Source: Mesostigma viride (Eukaryota > Streptophyta > Mesostigmatophyceae > Mesostigmatales > Mesostigmataceae). From it: a DNA stretch of 62,000 nucleotides. Positions 40,802 to 51,246 of the stretch are shown piece by piece (the stretch's first letter is position 1; every line of letters begins with the position of its first letter). The translations under genes were made by a program, and so were the position numbers. A model generated the notes under the pieces. The model searched no databases. It was not told the origin of the DNA and worked only from the letters and a program-made list of their open reading frames with translations. The stretch lies in assembly GCA_009746045.1 (NCBI GenBank), contig RPFO01000219.1, positions 727,501 to 789,500 of the forward strand. Direction: 5' to 3'.

Positions 40802-41166
40802 CCCCGCTTCCCCCTGAGACGGCCGCCCGTCTCGGTGTTGCCGCACCACCCCCGCCGCCTGCGCCCCGGCCCTCCTCGGCCGCGGACTACCAAGTCCCCG
40901 CCTTGAATTAAGGAGGCCGGCTGCCTTGCCACCAACGACGTCGTCCACCCCTTCACTTTGGAGATCGAATTGGACTGCGCCCTTGCTCGCCTGCGGTTCG
41001 ACGTGGCGGTCGGTGCCGACCACCTTTCTGCTGAGCTGCTGAAGACCCCTGACCCGGCGGTGAGGGAGCTAATTCTGCTGGCGTTCTGCAACCGCGTCCC
41101 ATGCTCTCTGATGAGCCTCCGCCTGCTGAGTGGCAGATCGACGGCCATCCGAGTCATGCTGTACAA
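40802..41166 (+). pseudogene. L1-type LINE, RT N-terminal piece
   Basis: The continuation of the LINE broken at 29750. Reading FTLEIELDCALARLRFDVAV (about 40950-41010), GADHLSAELLKTPDPAVREL and NRVPCSLMS matches the start of non-LTR reverse transcriptases (typically F.LEEI..AL.RL...KA.G.DGL.AELL). It ends at the TTAA site at 41167, where a DNA transposon is inserted; the RT resumes at 43098. Confidence 0.72.
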
Positions 41167-41170
41167 TTAA

Positions 41171-43093
41171 GGGGACTCGCACGTCCAAAAGCCTGAAAAA
41201 CTGACTTTAATGAATATCAGTTCCAATGCACTTGGGAACCATCTAGTGATGATTGAGAACCATAAATATGATGTTTGGACATTCATGCCACCACTTGTTG
41301 GGGGTACTACCCCCAACCACGCACCGGTGGTGAGCTAAAAATAGAAAAAGACGCTATTAATTATGAGATATTTTGCCCAAGACAAACCACTTATCCAAAT
41401 GACCTGCCCATACATTCCTGCAAAGTTCCCCCACTTCTAAAAAATCTGGGCTATTCACATGGTCAAAATAATCACATTTGTTTGAGTTATTAATTTCCCC
41501 GCAAAATGGGTACTTTTTTGAGCCAAAAAAAATAAATCAAATCATCAACACATCGAATGGGGTCATCCATACATGCGAAATTCCACTGAGTGGGGGGTTA
41601 AACACAACCCCAAAGTTTGAGCTCATTCTGACAAGCGTAGCTCAAGTTATTGATTTTTCTGTGATGCCACCTGGGTAGACGCTAAAAGAGAATTGAGCTA
41701 GTGCTGAGCCAAGATGACATCTGTTTTGCTACCCTAGACACCCAAAAACATGCCTACTTTGATCACGGAGTGTGAGGAGGATGTCCGGAGCCTCATACGC
41801 CCCACCCCTCCATCGGCACAGCCAGCCTTGTGAGTCTACCCTTAACAACAAGGCTGGTAGGACGACACGCCTGAGCAGGCTGCATATGTAATGCCTATCT
41901 CAGGCTAATATTGTGTGATTTTGTGCCAACAACCAAGTTGTTTCACCCAACAACACATTAAAAACCCTCTTCCAAAATGCCCAACAAGCCGGACACGTGG
42001 AGGACCACACACGCAATATATAAAGAGAAAATAAGCTGACTTTTTATCCAGCCAACCTGTGGCTAGCTGCTCTGGTTAGCATGACAAAGGCTATCATTTA
42101 CTCAGTGGGAAAGGTGAAGAGACCATTGGAACAACCTACCTGACGCATGTGCCACCAAAGCATTGTGTCCCGCAAAATGCACACTGCCTCCTTTCTAACA
42201 AGCACGAGCCACTTTCTTCAGGAGACAGGTGCCAGCTCGTCAGTGTCTGGGGAAAATGATGCCGCTGCTTAGGAAGACCGCGTGAATTCCTCGAACACAA
42301 CTGTCTATAAAGCAAAAGAAATTTCAGAGAAGCATGGAAATAAAAGCATTACACCTTCCCGACAGGTTGCGGGCCTCGCGCTGCAGAAAGCCAGCCATGT
42401 CACAGACGAACTTGCTAAAAGACATCCAGGAATTTAGCGATGCAGCGCCAGGACCCACAACTTCCTGGCTGCATCTGGCCGGAAAGAAGGCAAAAAGCTT
42501 ACGCTCGACGAGCTAAGAAAGCAGGAAAACGCTAGATTAAGACGTTTAATAATACAAGAACGTACCATAACGTACGGGCATATATTCGTGCCCAGGCGCA
42601 CAAGAAAGGCCACCCTTTCGTGGAGAGGTTGGGCACACATCGCGCAGGCCTAATGTTATCTTACCGCAAAATGACGGGAAAGGTAAAGATAGCAGCGGGA
42701 ATTTTTACGGCTTTAGAAACATCATTAAACTAGCTTTCCTTACGACCATCAAAACTGGAAACAATCGACAATCACGCCGGCAGGCATCCATTATACTTTA
42801 TTCATCCCGACAGAAATTCAGGCCGGACCCCCCCCTGCCGATGGCAAAGAAAAAAAGCCCGCAACATTATAGATCGCAACCATCCCACCATAAATTAGAA
42901 TCAGTAGCTAATTTTCTCCAACAATCGAGCATTTTTTCTGCTTTCCGCGTGCCAGATTTGTCACGTTTCGTCTGAAAGCAGTCGCCATGGCCACTTCCGC
43001 AAGGGGTGCGCGCACCGTGCACCCACTTTTCACGGTACGGAGGGTACCGCGGAATTATTTTGGCGCGGAAAATATTCGCCGCGCCGAGTCCCC
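41171..43093 (-). mobile_element. TTAA-flanked DNA transposon, copy 2 (1,923 bp)
   Basis: Flanked by TTAA at 41167-41170 and 43094-43097; both ends start ggggactcg reading inward. Relative to copy 1 (23779-25671) it is reversed: its right end read on the minus strand matches the left end of copy 1, and its left end matches the right end of copy 1 (for example ccaccacttgttgggggta). The copies are clearly homologous but diverged. Inside, the minus strand has a short frame (MVRSC...) also seen at the homologous place in copy 1, perhaps a transposase remnant. No catalytic motif is visible. Confidence 0.85.
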
Positions 43094-43097
43094 TTAA

Positions 43098-44237
43098 TTA
43101 AGAAGGGCTCTGCTGCTGACCCCGGTAACTATCGGGGTGCCTGCCTCCAGAGCTAACGCCGCGCTGAAGGTCTTCATGCGCATGATGCTGCACAGGCTCC
43201 GTGCCGCGCTGGACCCACATGCACCTAGCTGGGTGAGTCTCAGATGGGTTTCCGTCGTGGTCGTAACACTGTCATATCATGGCTGTATTTGTCGCGCGCT
43301 GGTTGATATGGAGGAGGTGCGTCGCCTTTGCCCTGATGGTTTGCCGCTGGTCTTCATTTTTGTTGACTATATCAAGTATCAAGGCCTTTGACACGGTCCT
43401 CTGGGAGGCTCTTTGGGCCATCCTAGCTCTGGACCGCGTGCCCCTGGGCAGCGTATATTGCTGCCATTCGTCGACTGTATCAGAGGGCTCACAGGCAGTA
43501 AGTGCGGACTGCATGCGGAAGGCACCACCCCACCATTCCCCCTTCACCACGGGGTGTGGCAAGGTTGTGTCCTGTCCCCATATCTGTTCATTATTGTCGT
43601 GGATCACGTCATGCGCCGGGCACGTGCGCCCTTTACTGCTGGTTCGAGCCCGGCCGGTTTGGACATCCTTCCGGACGAGCGCGAACACGGCGGCGGTGGC
43701 CCTGCATGGCTAGTACCGCCGGTCCGACCTGATTTATGCGGATGATAGCACCCTCATCGCGCGCCCCGAGCACATTCAGATCGGCTAGCTGGACTGTCGA
43801 TCTGGGCGTGCGCGGGCAGTGGGGTTGGAGATTAGTGTCAAAACTGAGGCGATGGTGATTGGGGCTTCCAGTCGCCCGCCGCTGCCGCGGCTGCTAGACG
43901 GGACGGAGGTCCCGTTCCGTGATCGCTTCAAACTGCTGGGGAGCATGCTCCCCGACACCGCCGACGATGTGGACTTCCACATCGGCCCTGGCCTGGCATC
44001 GGCCTGGCCTGGGCTAGGCTTCGTTCGATCAAACCCTACTGGCACTCGAAGGGCCTGGGCGAGCACCGCAAGCGCATGCATGCTCTTCAAGGTCCTCGCC
44101 CTCACGGTGCTTACGTGTATGGCGCCTAGGCATGGACACTCACGGACACACTGGCCGCCAAGCTAGACGGCACGGTTTAAATACAGGATGCTTCGACAGG
44201 TCCTCAATGCAGGGTTTCTACGCATAGGTCATATTAG
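43098..44237 (+). pseudogene. L1-type LINE, RT core piece
   Basis: Resumes right after the TTAA element with KKGSAADPGNYRGACLQ, the usual YKKGD..NYRGI motif. Then, through frameshifts, come FMRMMLHRLRAALDPHAP, GLPLVFIFVDYIKYQG with FDTVLWEALWAIL (the D.KAFD..W equivalent), the GVWQGCVLSPYLFIIVVDHV motif (usually G..QG..LSP.LF....) and LIYADDSTLIARPEHI (catalytic ADD at about 43737). Later SVKTEAMVIGAS and KLLGSMLPDTADDVDFHI fit the thumb. The piece ends near 44237, where the Gypsy element is inserted. Many indels; not functional as it stands. Confidence 0.8.
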
Positions 44238-44242
44238 AGTCT

Positions 44243-44971
44243 TGTAACGACTAAAAATGATCATCTGCATCATCCATAGTCCAAATATGAAAGATCTTTT
44301 ACCTGGGTTGCTTTCTTGAGTTACAGATCTTCAAGTATCCGAGCAACGTTGAGATGGAGATTCCACAGCACGTGATTTAGGGAACCACACCCCAAGGTTG
44401 TAGACACAACGACAAGCTTGTGTATAGACGACCTCTGTGGAACTGAAGGTAGTCTATAGCCAAGGGGCTCTTATGAATGGACAACAAAGACAAGCTTTAT
44501 TATACCATGATGGATCAAAACCAACGTAGCAACAATCGCGACCCCACGTCCTTGATATCGACGCGCTTGTCGAGCATGCTTCAACCTTAGCCTGAAGAGA
44601 ACCAATCAGAATCATGGAATTATAAACAAGATCTTCGTATCCATCCTAGTCACACAAAACATAACAATTAACACCACACACAGCCTGGCAGAATCTGTAC
44701 ATGAGATCCTGAATCTGTAGTAAGCACTAAAGTCCCAAAGGAGCATTTATTAAGATCGACTCGGTAGTACCGACCAACAAACTATAATCCCACGTGGATC
44801 AGGCCACGACCAATGAGGGCTTCTACCAGTCGGTTGATAAAGTACAAGCTCCAAGTACCTCCGTCTTAGAAATCTCATAGCTTTCTCAATACTGATCCAA
44901 AAGTCCTCGAATAAAGGCCAAACATTCACAAAACAAAGGATGTGACAACAAAGTCATTTTTGCTTGTTACA
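44243..44971 (-). repeat. Gypsy 3' LTR (729 bp)
   Basis: In element orientation this is the downstream LTR. It matches 53254-53984 apart from scattered changes (for example cagatcttc against cagaatcatcttc, cgacgcgctt against cgacgtgctt). On the minus strand it carries ggtataataaag (about 44495-44506), which could serve as a promoter or polyadenylation signal. Confidence 0.93.
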
Positions 44972-44974
44972 TAT

Positions 44975-44983
44975 CTCCCCCTC
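44975..44983 (-). promoter_or_regulatory. Gypsy polypurine tract
   Basis: On the minus strand ttttgagggggagata lies directly before the 3' LTR; gagggggag is the probable plus-strand primer. Confidence 0.8.
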
Positions 44984-45665
44984 AAAACTGGACCTGCCAG
45001 GTCCAACATCCAAACTCTTGAAGGCAGAGTGACATTGAACCGAAATCCACCATCTCTTGGGAAAAGCAGATGGGTTTTTACATCCCTGGAAACAGGGCCT
45101 CCTATCTCATAAACATCTAGTCACAGGTGCTTAAAGCAGACAAGTCACTTCGTTATCTACCAGAAGAAACCCAGATAAACTCAGCAACAATGAAAGTCTT
45201 TCCCTTCAGCATTCTGGAACCTGGAACTTTGGACTGGAGCATCAGAACTGGACTGGAGCTCCCCCCCCATTATCCATCTTGGAATCCCCCCCTCACACCA
45301 CAATCCAAAGTTCCTTCCATGCCCTTCCATCATCCTCCCCCACCAGCTTCCTTCTCAGCTCTGTTCCTCACAGGCTATACCAATCCCCATTCAGGCCATC
45401 CTTGCCCTTGGTTCCAAACATGGGAAACTGCTCCACCATGTGAGCCAATTCTGGCCAGTTCCTGCTGACCTGCAGCACCATGCAAGTCTCAGCAGCCCCT
45501 GCCACCATCTGGGCAGCATAACGAAGGCATGCCCCTGGATAGGAGAGAAGCACCATAGACTGACCCTCAGGATCCATCACCCAAGTAGAGGACGTCTTGT
45601 GCCTGCTCACCCATGACCAACTGTACGCCCACCAGAACTAGAGAAAAGTCTTGACCACAGACCAC
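44984..45665 (-). other. Gypsy region between the extra ORF and the PPT
   Basis: Non-coding as far as I can see; pyrimidine-rich patches on the plus strand (45260-45350) and short overlapping frames only. Confidence 0.55.
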
Positions 45666-46457
45666 TTAGCACCTATCAGAGGCACCAACACGTACCCTCA
45701 GTGGGGTCAGGCGAACCTTGAGTTCCATTGTGTACTTGGGCAACCCTGGACTGCAGAAAAGGTTGGATGTCTCCAAAGGAAAACACCCCTTGACAGAGCT
45801 GGAGGAAAAAGGAGCCAAGTCAAAGTCACCCTGCTGGACTGAAAACTCCAACAGCTCCATGTAGGAAGCCTCACCCATACCCATTGGCTGGAACTGAGTG
45901 AATGCCTCCTTCAAGGCCTCGGGCAAGGCTGTCAGCATATCCTGCCCTTCAGCAGGCCTCATGTCAATCTCAGGTCCTGGGGTCAAGGCAAACATCCTGT
46001 GCAGCAGATGAGCCACAAAAGGAGAGCCAATCTCGTACAGGCTGGTGTGCAACTGAGACAAGACCTCCTCCACAAAGGGCTCCTCAGGGCTCACCTCTCC
46101 CTCCTCCCTGTTAAGGGCAGCCAACGCCTTGGCCAAAGTCTCACAGTGATCACAGGGCCCCGTGCACTTCCTATGATCCACATAGGCCACCACATTCTTG
46201 ACAGGTACCACGTGACGAGGAATCTGAATGATGGGAGTGCTGCTGGAGCTGAGAGCTATGTTAGAACCACTCCCCACCTGAGGCTGAGACAAGGACAACC
46301 CCTGAAGAATCTCATGCAACTTGTCCTGCTTGGAGATCACAGCATGCAAGAGCTTGTTAATGGTATCCATCTGTTGACCCCGCCTAAGGTCACGCCTGAC
46401 AATAGTGTCAAACAGGGACTCCACATAACTCATGGGGTTGGAGGCCTCTGGATGCAT
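45666..46457 (-). CDS. Extra 3' ORF of the Gypsy element (263 aa), unknown function
   Basis: An intact frame downstream of pol, starting MHPEASNPMSYVESLFDTIV. It has a helical, coiled-coil-like first part (GQQMDTINKLLHAVISKQDK), a Cys/His cluster (HRKCTGPCDHCETL) that may bind zinc, and an acidic helical C-terminal half (EEPFVEEVLSQLHTSLYE). No signal peptide or transmembrane segment is seen, so there is no support for an envelope protein. It is the longest undamaged frame in a region where pol is broken many times, which hints at recent selection or simply fewer homopolymers. Chromoviruses usually end after the integrase, so it may be a captured or lineage-specific gene. Confidence 0.55.
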   Translation of the reverse strand: MHPEASNPMSYVESLFDTIVRRDLRRGQQMDTINKLLHAVISKQDKLHEILQGLSLSQPQVGSGSNIALSSSSTPIIQIPRHVVPVKNVVAYVDHRKCTGPCDHCETLAKALAALNREEGEVSPEEPFVEEVLSQLHTSLYEIGSPFVAHLLHRMFALTPGPEIDMRPAEGQDMLTALPEALKEAFTQFQPMGMGEASYMELLEFSVQQGDFDLAPFSSSSVKGCFPLETSNLFCSPGLPKYTMELKVRLTPLRVRVGASDRC

Positions 46458-46689
46458 ACCCGTGATCCCTTAATTCCTCCGTGGTGCATGGCTCCCAAAG
46501 CCAGGTTGGTGTACAGAGACTCCTCCGTCTCAGTGCCAGGGACCACACAGCATGCACAAGGAAACCATTCGTTATAGTCCTGAGATATAGGAAGGGGAGC
46601 AGTTGTCCTCACCAACTCAGTGTACCATGCGAGAAGGAAGAGTGAGGCCCCTCTGCTGGCAATACTTCTGGACCATGCACCTCATGGCA

Positions 46690-46860
46690 GTGAGTCAAGT
46701 CTGACAACCACAACCACGTGGCAGTAGACTCTAACTCTCCTTTCCAATGCACCTTGAACTGAAGCTGCTTGGTCCTATACCCTTTCCTTTGACTCTGTGA
46801 GCCAACAGCTGCTCCACTTCATATACCCTCTCCCCCTCATGATCCAGCTCAAATGGTAAT
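46690..46860 (-). pseudogene. Chromodomain at the integrase C-terminus
   Basis: The minus strand gives ERVYEVEQLLAHRVKGKG, and after a one-base frame change QLQFKVHWKGELESTATW then LWLSDLTHCHE. This is the chromodomain pattern (YEVE.IL.HR...., .Y.VKWKG, .TWE) with aromatic residues at the positions that form the methyl-lysine cage. In chromoviruses it guides integration to marked chromatin. Confidence 0.8.
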
Positions 46861-46869
46861 AAGGGAGCA

Positions 46870-48200
46870 GAGAGGCGTCCCTGCAAGGTGTTACGTTTGT
46901 ACAACTTTGAGCTGGGCCAGGTGAAACCCGGCATTGGTTTTGAGCCTCCAGTGGGAACGCACCTGGACTTGAACCACTGTCCCATAGTGGAAGGTGTCCA
47001 GTACAGGGAAGGGTCCCAACCACAAGGGTTGAAGTTTCCTGCATTGCTCCTTTTTAGGTAGCACACGTTTAGCCTCCAGAAGCACCAAGTCACCAGGGGC
47101 CACAAAAGTGTGAGTAGCCAGCATCTGTTGCCAAGCATTATTCAAATACAAGCTTGTCTTGGGCCTGCAGCATCTGAGCAGCAACCACACTGTGAGCCTC
47201 CTGACAGGATGCTATCAGCTGTTGGACTGAGGTTAAGCGTCTTCTGAAGGGGCCTTCAGCATCCCTGTCAGGCAGCTCTAGGTCAAATGGGGTCAAAGGG
47301 CACTGGCCATGGCAATTGACAAAGGGAGACATTTGGTGAGGAGCCAGGGGTGAGTTGTTGATAGCAAACTCTATGAAGGGAAGTCTCCTGTCCCATTGCT
47401 TGTTGTCATGCGTCTTCTGAAGGGGCCTTCAGCATCCCTGTCAGGCAGCTCTAGGTCAAATGGGGTCAAAGGGCACTGGCCATGGCAATTGACAAAGGGA
47501 GACATTTGGTGAGGAGCCAGGGGTGAGTTGTTGATAGCAAACTCTATGAAGGGAAGTCTCCTGTCCCATTGCTTGTTGTCATGGGTATACAGTAATGCTT
47601 CTGGCATTCCCGTACAATACGGTTCAGCCTCTCCACAGCCCCCGTGCTTGCACACCTGTACGCTACCCCAAAGGCCCGAACTTGGTGTCCAGGATGTCAA
47701 AGAAGGACTTCCAGAACCCAGACATCCACAAGGGATCCTGGTCAGACTGTAATGATCACCCGCACGTGGCATGCCATGCAACCTGTACACCTCCTTCATG
47801 AACAACTCGACACACTGGGCAGCAGTCAGATGGGCATTGCAGGGGATGAGATGGCACATTCTAGAGAGCCTGTCCATCACCACCAATATCCTGTCATTAC
47901 CAGCATCAGACATAGGCAAGCCACAGATGAAGTCCATGGTCACACTAATCCAGGGTCGCAAGGGGATAGGCATCATTGGCCATAGGAAAGATGGGGACAG
48001 CCTGAGTCCTAACCTTATTCCTTTGGCAGGAGTCACAAGTGGCCACATAGGCTCTGATGTCACGAAACATGCCAGGCCACCAAAACCTCTCTTGTACCTC
48101 GTGGAGAAGCTTGGCATACCCAGGATGACACGCAGTCACATCATCATGAAAACAGTGCAATACAGTAGGGATGGCCATTTCTGGCACATATTATACTTTC
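46870..48200 (-). pseudogene. Gypsy integrase (frameshifted, with internal duplication)
   Basis: The zinc-binding region reads HDDVTACHPGYAKLLHEVQ and ATCDSCQRNK (48187-48055; HHCC). The core follows (WISVTMDFICGLPMSDAGND, first catalytic Asp; VVMDRLSRMCHLIPC; HLTAAQCVELFMKEVYRLHG). The segment with the second Asp is frame-shifted (PLWMSGFW-type sequence is visible in another frame). QWDRRLPFIEFAINNSPLAP and MSPFVNCHGQCPLTPFDLEL follow, then the C-terminal part FVAPGDLVLLEAKRVLPKKE and PLWLGPFPVLDTFHYGTVVQ. A 173-bp tandem duplication (47238-47583) repeats the LPFIEFAINNSPLAP region and shifts the frame. Confidence 0.85.
47238..47583. repeat. 173-bp tandem duplication inside the integrase
   Basis: Copy 1 47238-47410 and copy 2 47411-47583, apparently identical, both starting cgtcttctgaaggggccttc. 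173 is not a multiple of three, so the duplication breaks the integrase frame. Identity suggests a recent slip or an assembly join. Confidence 0.93.
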
Positions 48201-48739
48201 CTGGTCACTACATGATCAGCGTCCTGGGTGTGGACATAAAGGACTCCCTCCCAGTACTCCACAGGCCTATTACCAAAACTTCCTTCCTGAATGGCCTTAG
48301 TAGTGGCCAGGTCCTCAGTTTTAGTGAAAGCCTTGATCACATCTATAGCAGGGCAATACTCATAGGATTGGGCAAGACTAGCTGTTTGTCAGGCCCTAAG
48401 GGCTGCAGGTGCAGCACCTCATCCTCCTGCAGGTGACTAGTGACTAGATGCTTGGATGACAGAACATCAGCCACAGGCGACGGTACGTGACTTCCCCTCG
48501 ATCTCAGCTGCCAAACCCCTGGACTTGGACAGCATCCCTAGCTCCAGTATCCATTTCCTGGGCCTCCCCCTCCCCCTCTTGTGATTCTCTACTCTTGGCT
48601 GCATTGTGGGAGTGGGCTGGCTACCAACAGAACCCCCCCTAGGACTGCCTTGCAGTGACTGGCCATGCACCCACCTGGATGCCTGTCAACCCTGGGACAG
48701 AGCCCTGGTCAATGAGCATCTCGTGACTAGAACTAGCCT

Positions 48740-49420
48740 CTACAGGGGGTGGACGCAGCTGGGAGGTTTGCTGACTAGCTGCCTGTGCTCTATATAGTGA
48801 CAGCACCACACTCTTACCACAGAAACCATGGCAGCACAAATATCCAGATCCTCGTGAAATGCTCCCATCAGATCCCTCCTCCTAGAGAGGGCATCTGGCA
48901 CCACATTCTGTGAGCCTGGGACATACTGCACAGAGAAAGGATAGAATCCACCTAGGTACTCCATCCACCCTGTCATCCTCTTACTCATCCTACTCTGCTC
49001 TATAGCACATGCATGTGCTATAGAGCCTATAGAGAGCACCAAGGGCCTATGGTCAGTCATCAGTGTGATGGACTCTTGCCCTAGCCCATCTGTGGCACTG
49101 CTACAGGCAACACAAAACTGAGCCCCCTTCAACAGATGCTCCCACTTGTGACATGCATGCCACCACTAAGCCCAGCAACTCCTGCTCGTGCACAGGGTAG
49201 TTACGTTCAGCTGAGCTCATGGTTTTAGACATGTACTCTACTGGCTGTGGCCCATACCCATGGTCTTGCATCAGCACAGCACCTATGGCGCCTTGAGAGG
49301 CATAGATCTGACCTAACCTGATAAGGTAGATCAGGATTGGGACCCACTAGCACAGGGGTGGAGGTGAGCTTCTGCTTCAACAGGTCAAAGGCCTGCTGGC
49401 ACCTATCTGTCCACTCAAAC
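48740..49420 (-). pseudogene. Gypsy RNase H
   Basis: Minus-strand reading includes FEWTDRCQQAFDLLKQKLTS (linker to RT), PVLVGPNPDLPYQV (strand 1), then in another frame SITLMTDHRPLVLSIGSIAH and MTGWMEYLGGFYPFSVQYVP, GSQNVVPDALSRR. The NVVPDALSRR end is typical of Ty3/Gypsy RNase H. Frame changes at about 49135-49225. Confidence 0.82.
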
Positions 49421-50400
49421 TGAACATCCTTCTTGATCAAATCAAGCAAGGGGGTGGAGATGGCAGCCATGTCAGGGATAAAACGCCTCAGTGTACCACC
49501 CCACCATGCCCAAGAAGGACTTGACATCATGTGCAGACTGCAACACAGGCCACTCAAAGATGGCAGCAATCTTAGCATTGTCAGGTGTCATACCAAGGAG
49601 CTCAACTTGTACCCTGGGCAGGAAACCCACTTCATGCCCCCACTCCACCTTAGACCTCTTGACTGACAAATGATACTGCTGGATGACCTTCAGGACCTCC
49701 TCCACGTTCTCCAGATGCTCCTTGAAAGTCCTTGAGTGCACCAGAATGTCGTCCATGTAGGCCACCACGCAGGTCCTGAACACAGTCTTGCAGGATCACA
49801 CAAGTGGGCAATGTCGATCCTTGAACCTGGGATTCCTGAGATCAGGGGAGATTTGAGGCAGAGAGTTCCCTGTCAGATGGCCAAAGATAGCATTCACAAC
49901 AAACATCTGCATGGTAGCTGGGCTGTTAGAGGCCCCCATTAATTGGCATCACAGTCCACTGAAACTGACCCCATGGTGTGGAGAATGCAGTTTTGGGAAT
50001 GTCTTCAGTGGCTATCCTGATCTGCCAGAAGGCGTGCCTGCTGTGGTCAGACTTGGTGAAGTAAGTCGCCCCAGCTGTCCTCTCTAGCAGTTCATCAATC
50101 CTTGGCAGTGGGTACTTGGACTTCACAGTGACCTTGTTCAGGCCTCTCAGATCAATACACAACCGCCATCCACCATCATGCTTGGGAACAAGCAAACACC
50201 CAGAACTGAAGGGACTATATTGGCAGGAAGGATGAGTCCAGCTTCCAACAACCCTGTCAGAATCACCTTCAGCTCCGCCATCTCTGCTGGCCCCATCCTG
50301 TACATGGGAACAAAAGGGGGCCTGGCACCATCCATAAGCTTGATGACGTGGGTGATTGGCCCTTCAGGAGGGTACTGTGGCATCTTGTCTTCAAAAATGG
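49420..50400 (-). pseudogene. Gypsy reverse transcriptase
   Basis: Segments in order on the minus strand are RPPFVPMYRMGPAEMAELKV (about 50320), LVPKHDGGWRLCIDLRGLNK (about 50190; fingers), YPLPRIDELLERTAGATYFT, SDHSRHAFWQIRIATEDIPK (motif A region, with SDHS in place of the usual DL.SGY), TAFSTPWGQFQWTVMPING, then VAYMDDILVHSRTFKEHLEN (YMDD, about 49757) and VLKVIQQYHLSVKRSKVEWG. At least two frameshifts separate them. Confidence 0.88.
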
Positions 50401-50649
50401 CAGCAAACCTGTCCAGAAGGGCCTCATGCAGCTTATATCTGCTCCTCCACCGTGACAGCTGGTACTGGGTTCACAGCATTCACCGTGTGGCCATGAGTCT
50501 CATCAGAGGGTGAGTTGGGGACCAGATGTAGGAAGAAGACGTGGTCCACTGCGTAAGTAGCCTGGCAGATAAGACAGGGTGTGCTTGGCAGACCATACAT
50601 ACGTAATGCAGCACGTTTCTCCTCCAGTGAAGGCACCTTGACGTCTTCC

Positions 50650-51246
50650 TTAATTGGCACCTGCAACCCCTCTCCCATCATTGACAGCCTCATTGGTAGA
50701 ACAGCACTCTGTGACTGGTCTTTCTCCCCCCTTAACCACGGTGGTGGCGTCCCACACTGACCCATCCTGAAACTGCACCACCTTCTCAGACCACAAGATG
50801 GTAGGATTAGCAGACTCCAACCATGGCATCCCCAGAATCACATCAGCAGCAGTGAGTGGAATGACGTCTGCTGTGACTGACAAGGTTTGAAGTGGGCACA
50901 CTTGGAAAAGCAGTTGCACGTAGCCAGGTGAGTTACTTTGCCTACCATCAGAATATTGGACCTTGACAGGCGCAGGGTGAGGAAGCACTGGCAAATGCAG
51001 CTCCTGCACCAAGGAAGTAGAAATGTAGTTACTCCCTGCACCAGAGTCAATCATGAAGAGACATAAAGGCTGAGCCAAAGGGACTGGCACGTTCAGCAGC
51101 CTAGCTTGAAACTTCAAGAGCTGACTGGGAATAGGAGGGCCCAATGAGGTGGCAGAATCAGAGGCAGACAGGTTGTTCACAGGACGGACATGCACAGCAG
51201 GCAAACCAGTTAACTCCACCGCTGGACGTAGTCCTGGGGGCTCCAC
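50650..51246 (-). pseudogene. Gypsy aspartic protease
   Basis: CLFMIDSGAGSNYISTSLVQ carries the D-S-G active site (about 51048). VTADVIPLTAADVILGMPWL has the usual D-x-I-L-G-M-x-W-L end. Here the protease is in the standard place between gag and RT. The enclosing frame is 198 codons and is separated from gag and RT by frame changes. Confidence 0.85.

Noticed and set aside
29739-40810. Target-site duplication for the 11-kb element
   Set aside because: Both flanks are C-rich and share short strings such as cccgc, but none abuts both ends; I could not define one.
45666-46457. Envelope gene of the Gypsy element
   Set aside because: No signal peptide, transmembrane segment or furin-type site; the position alone is not enough.
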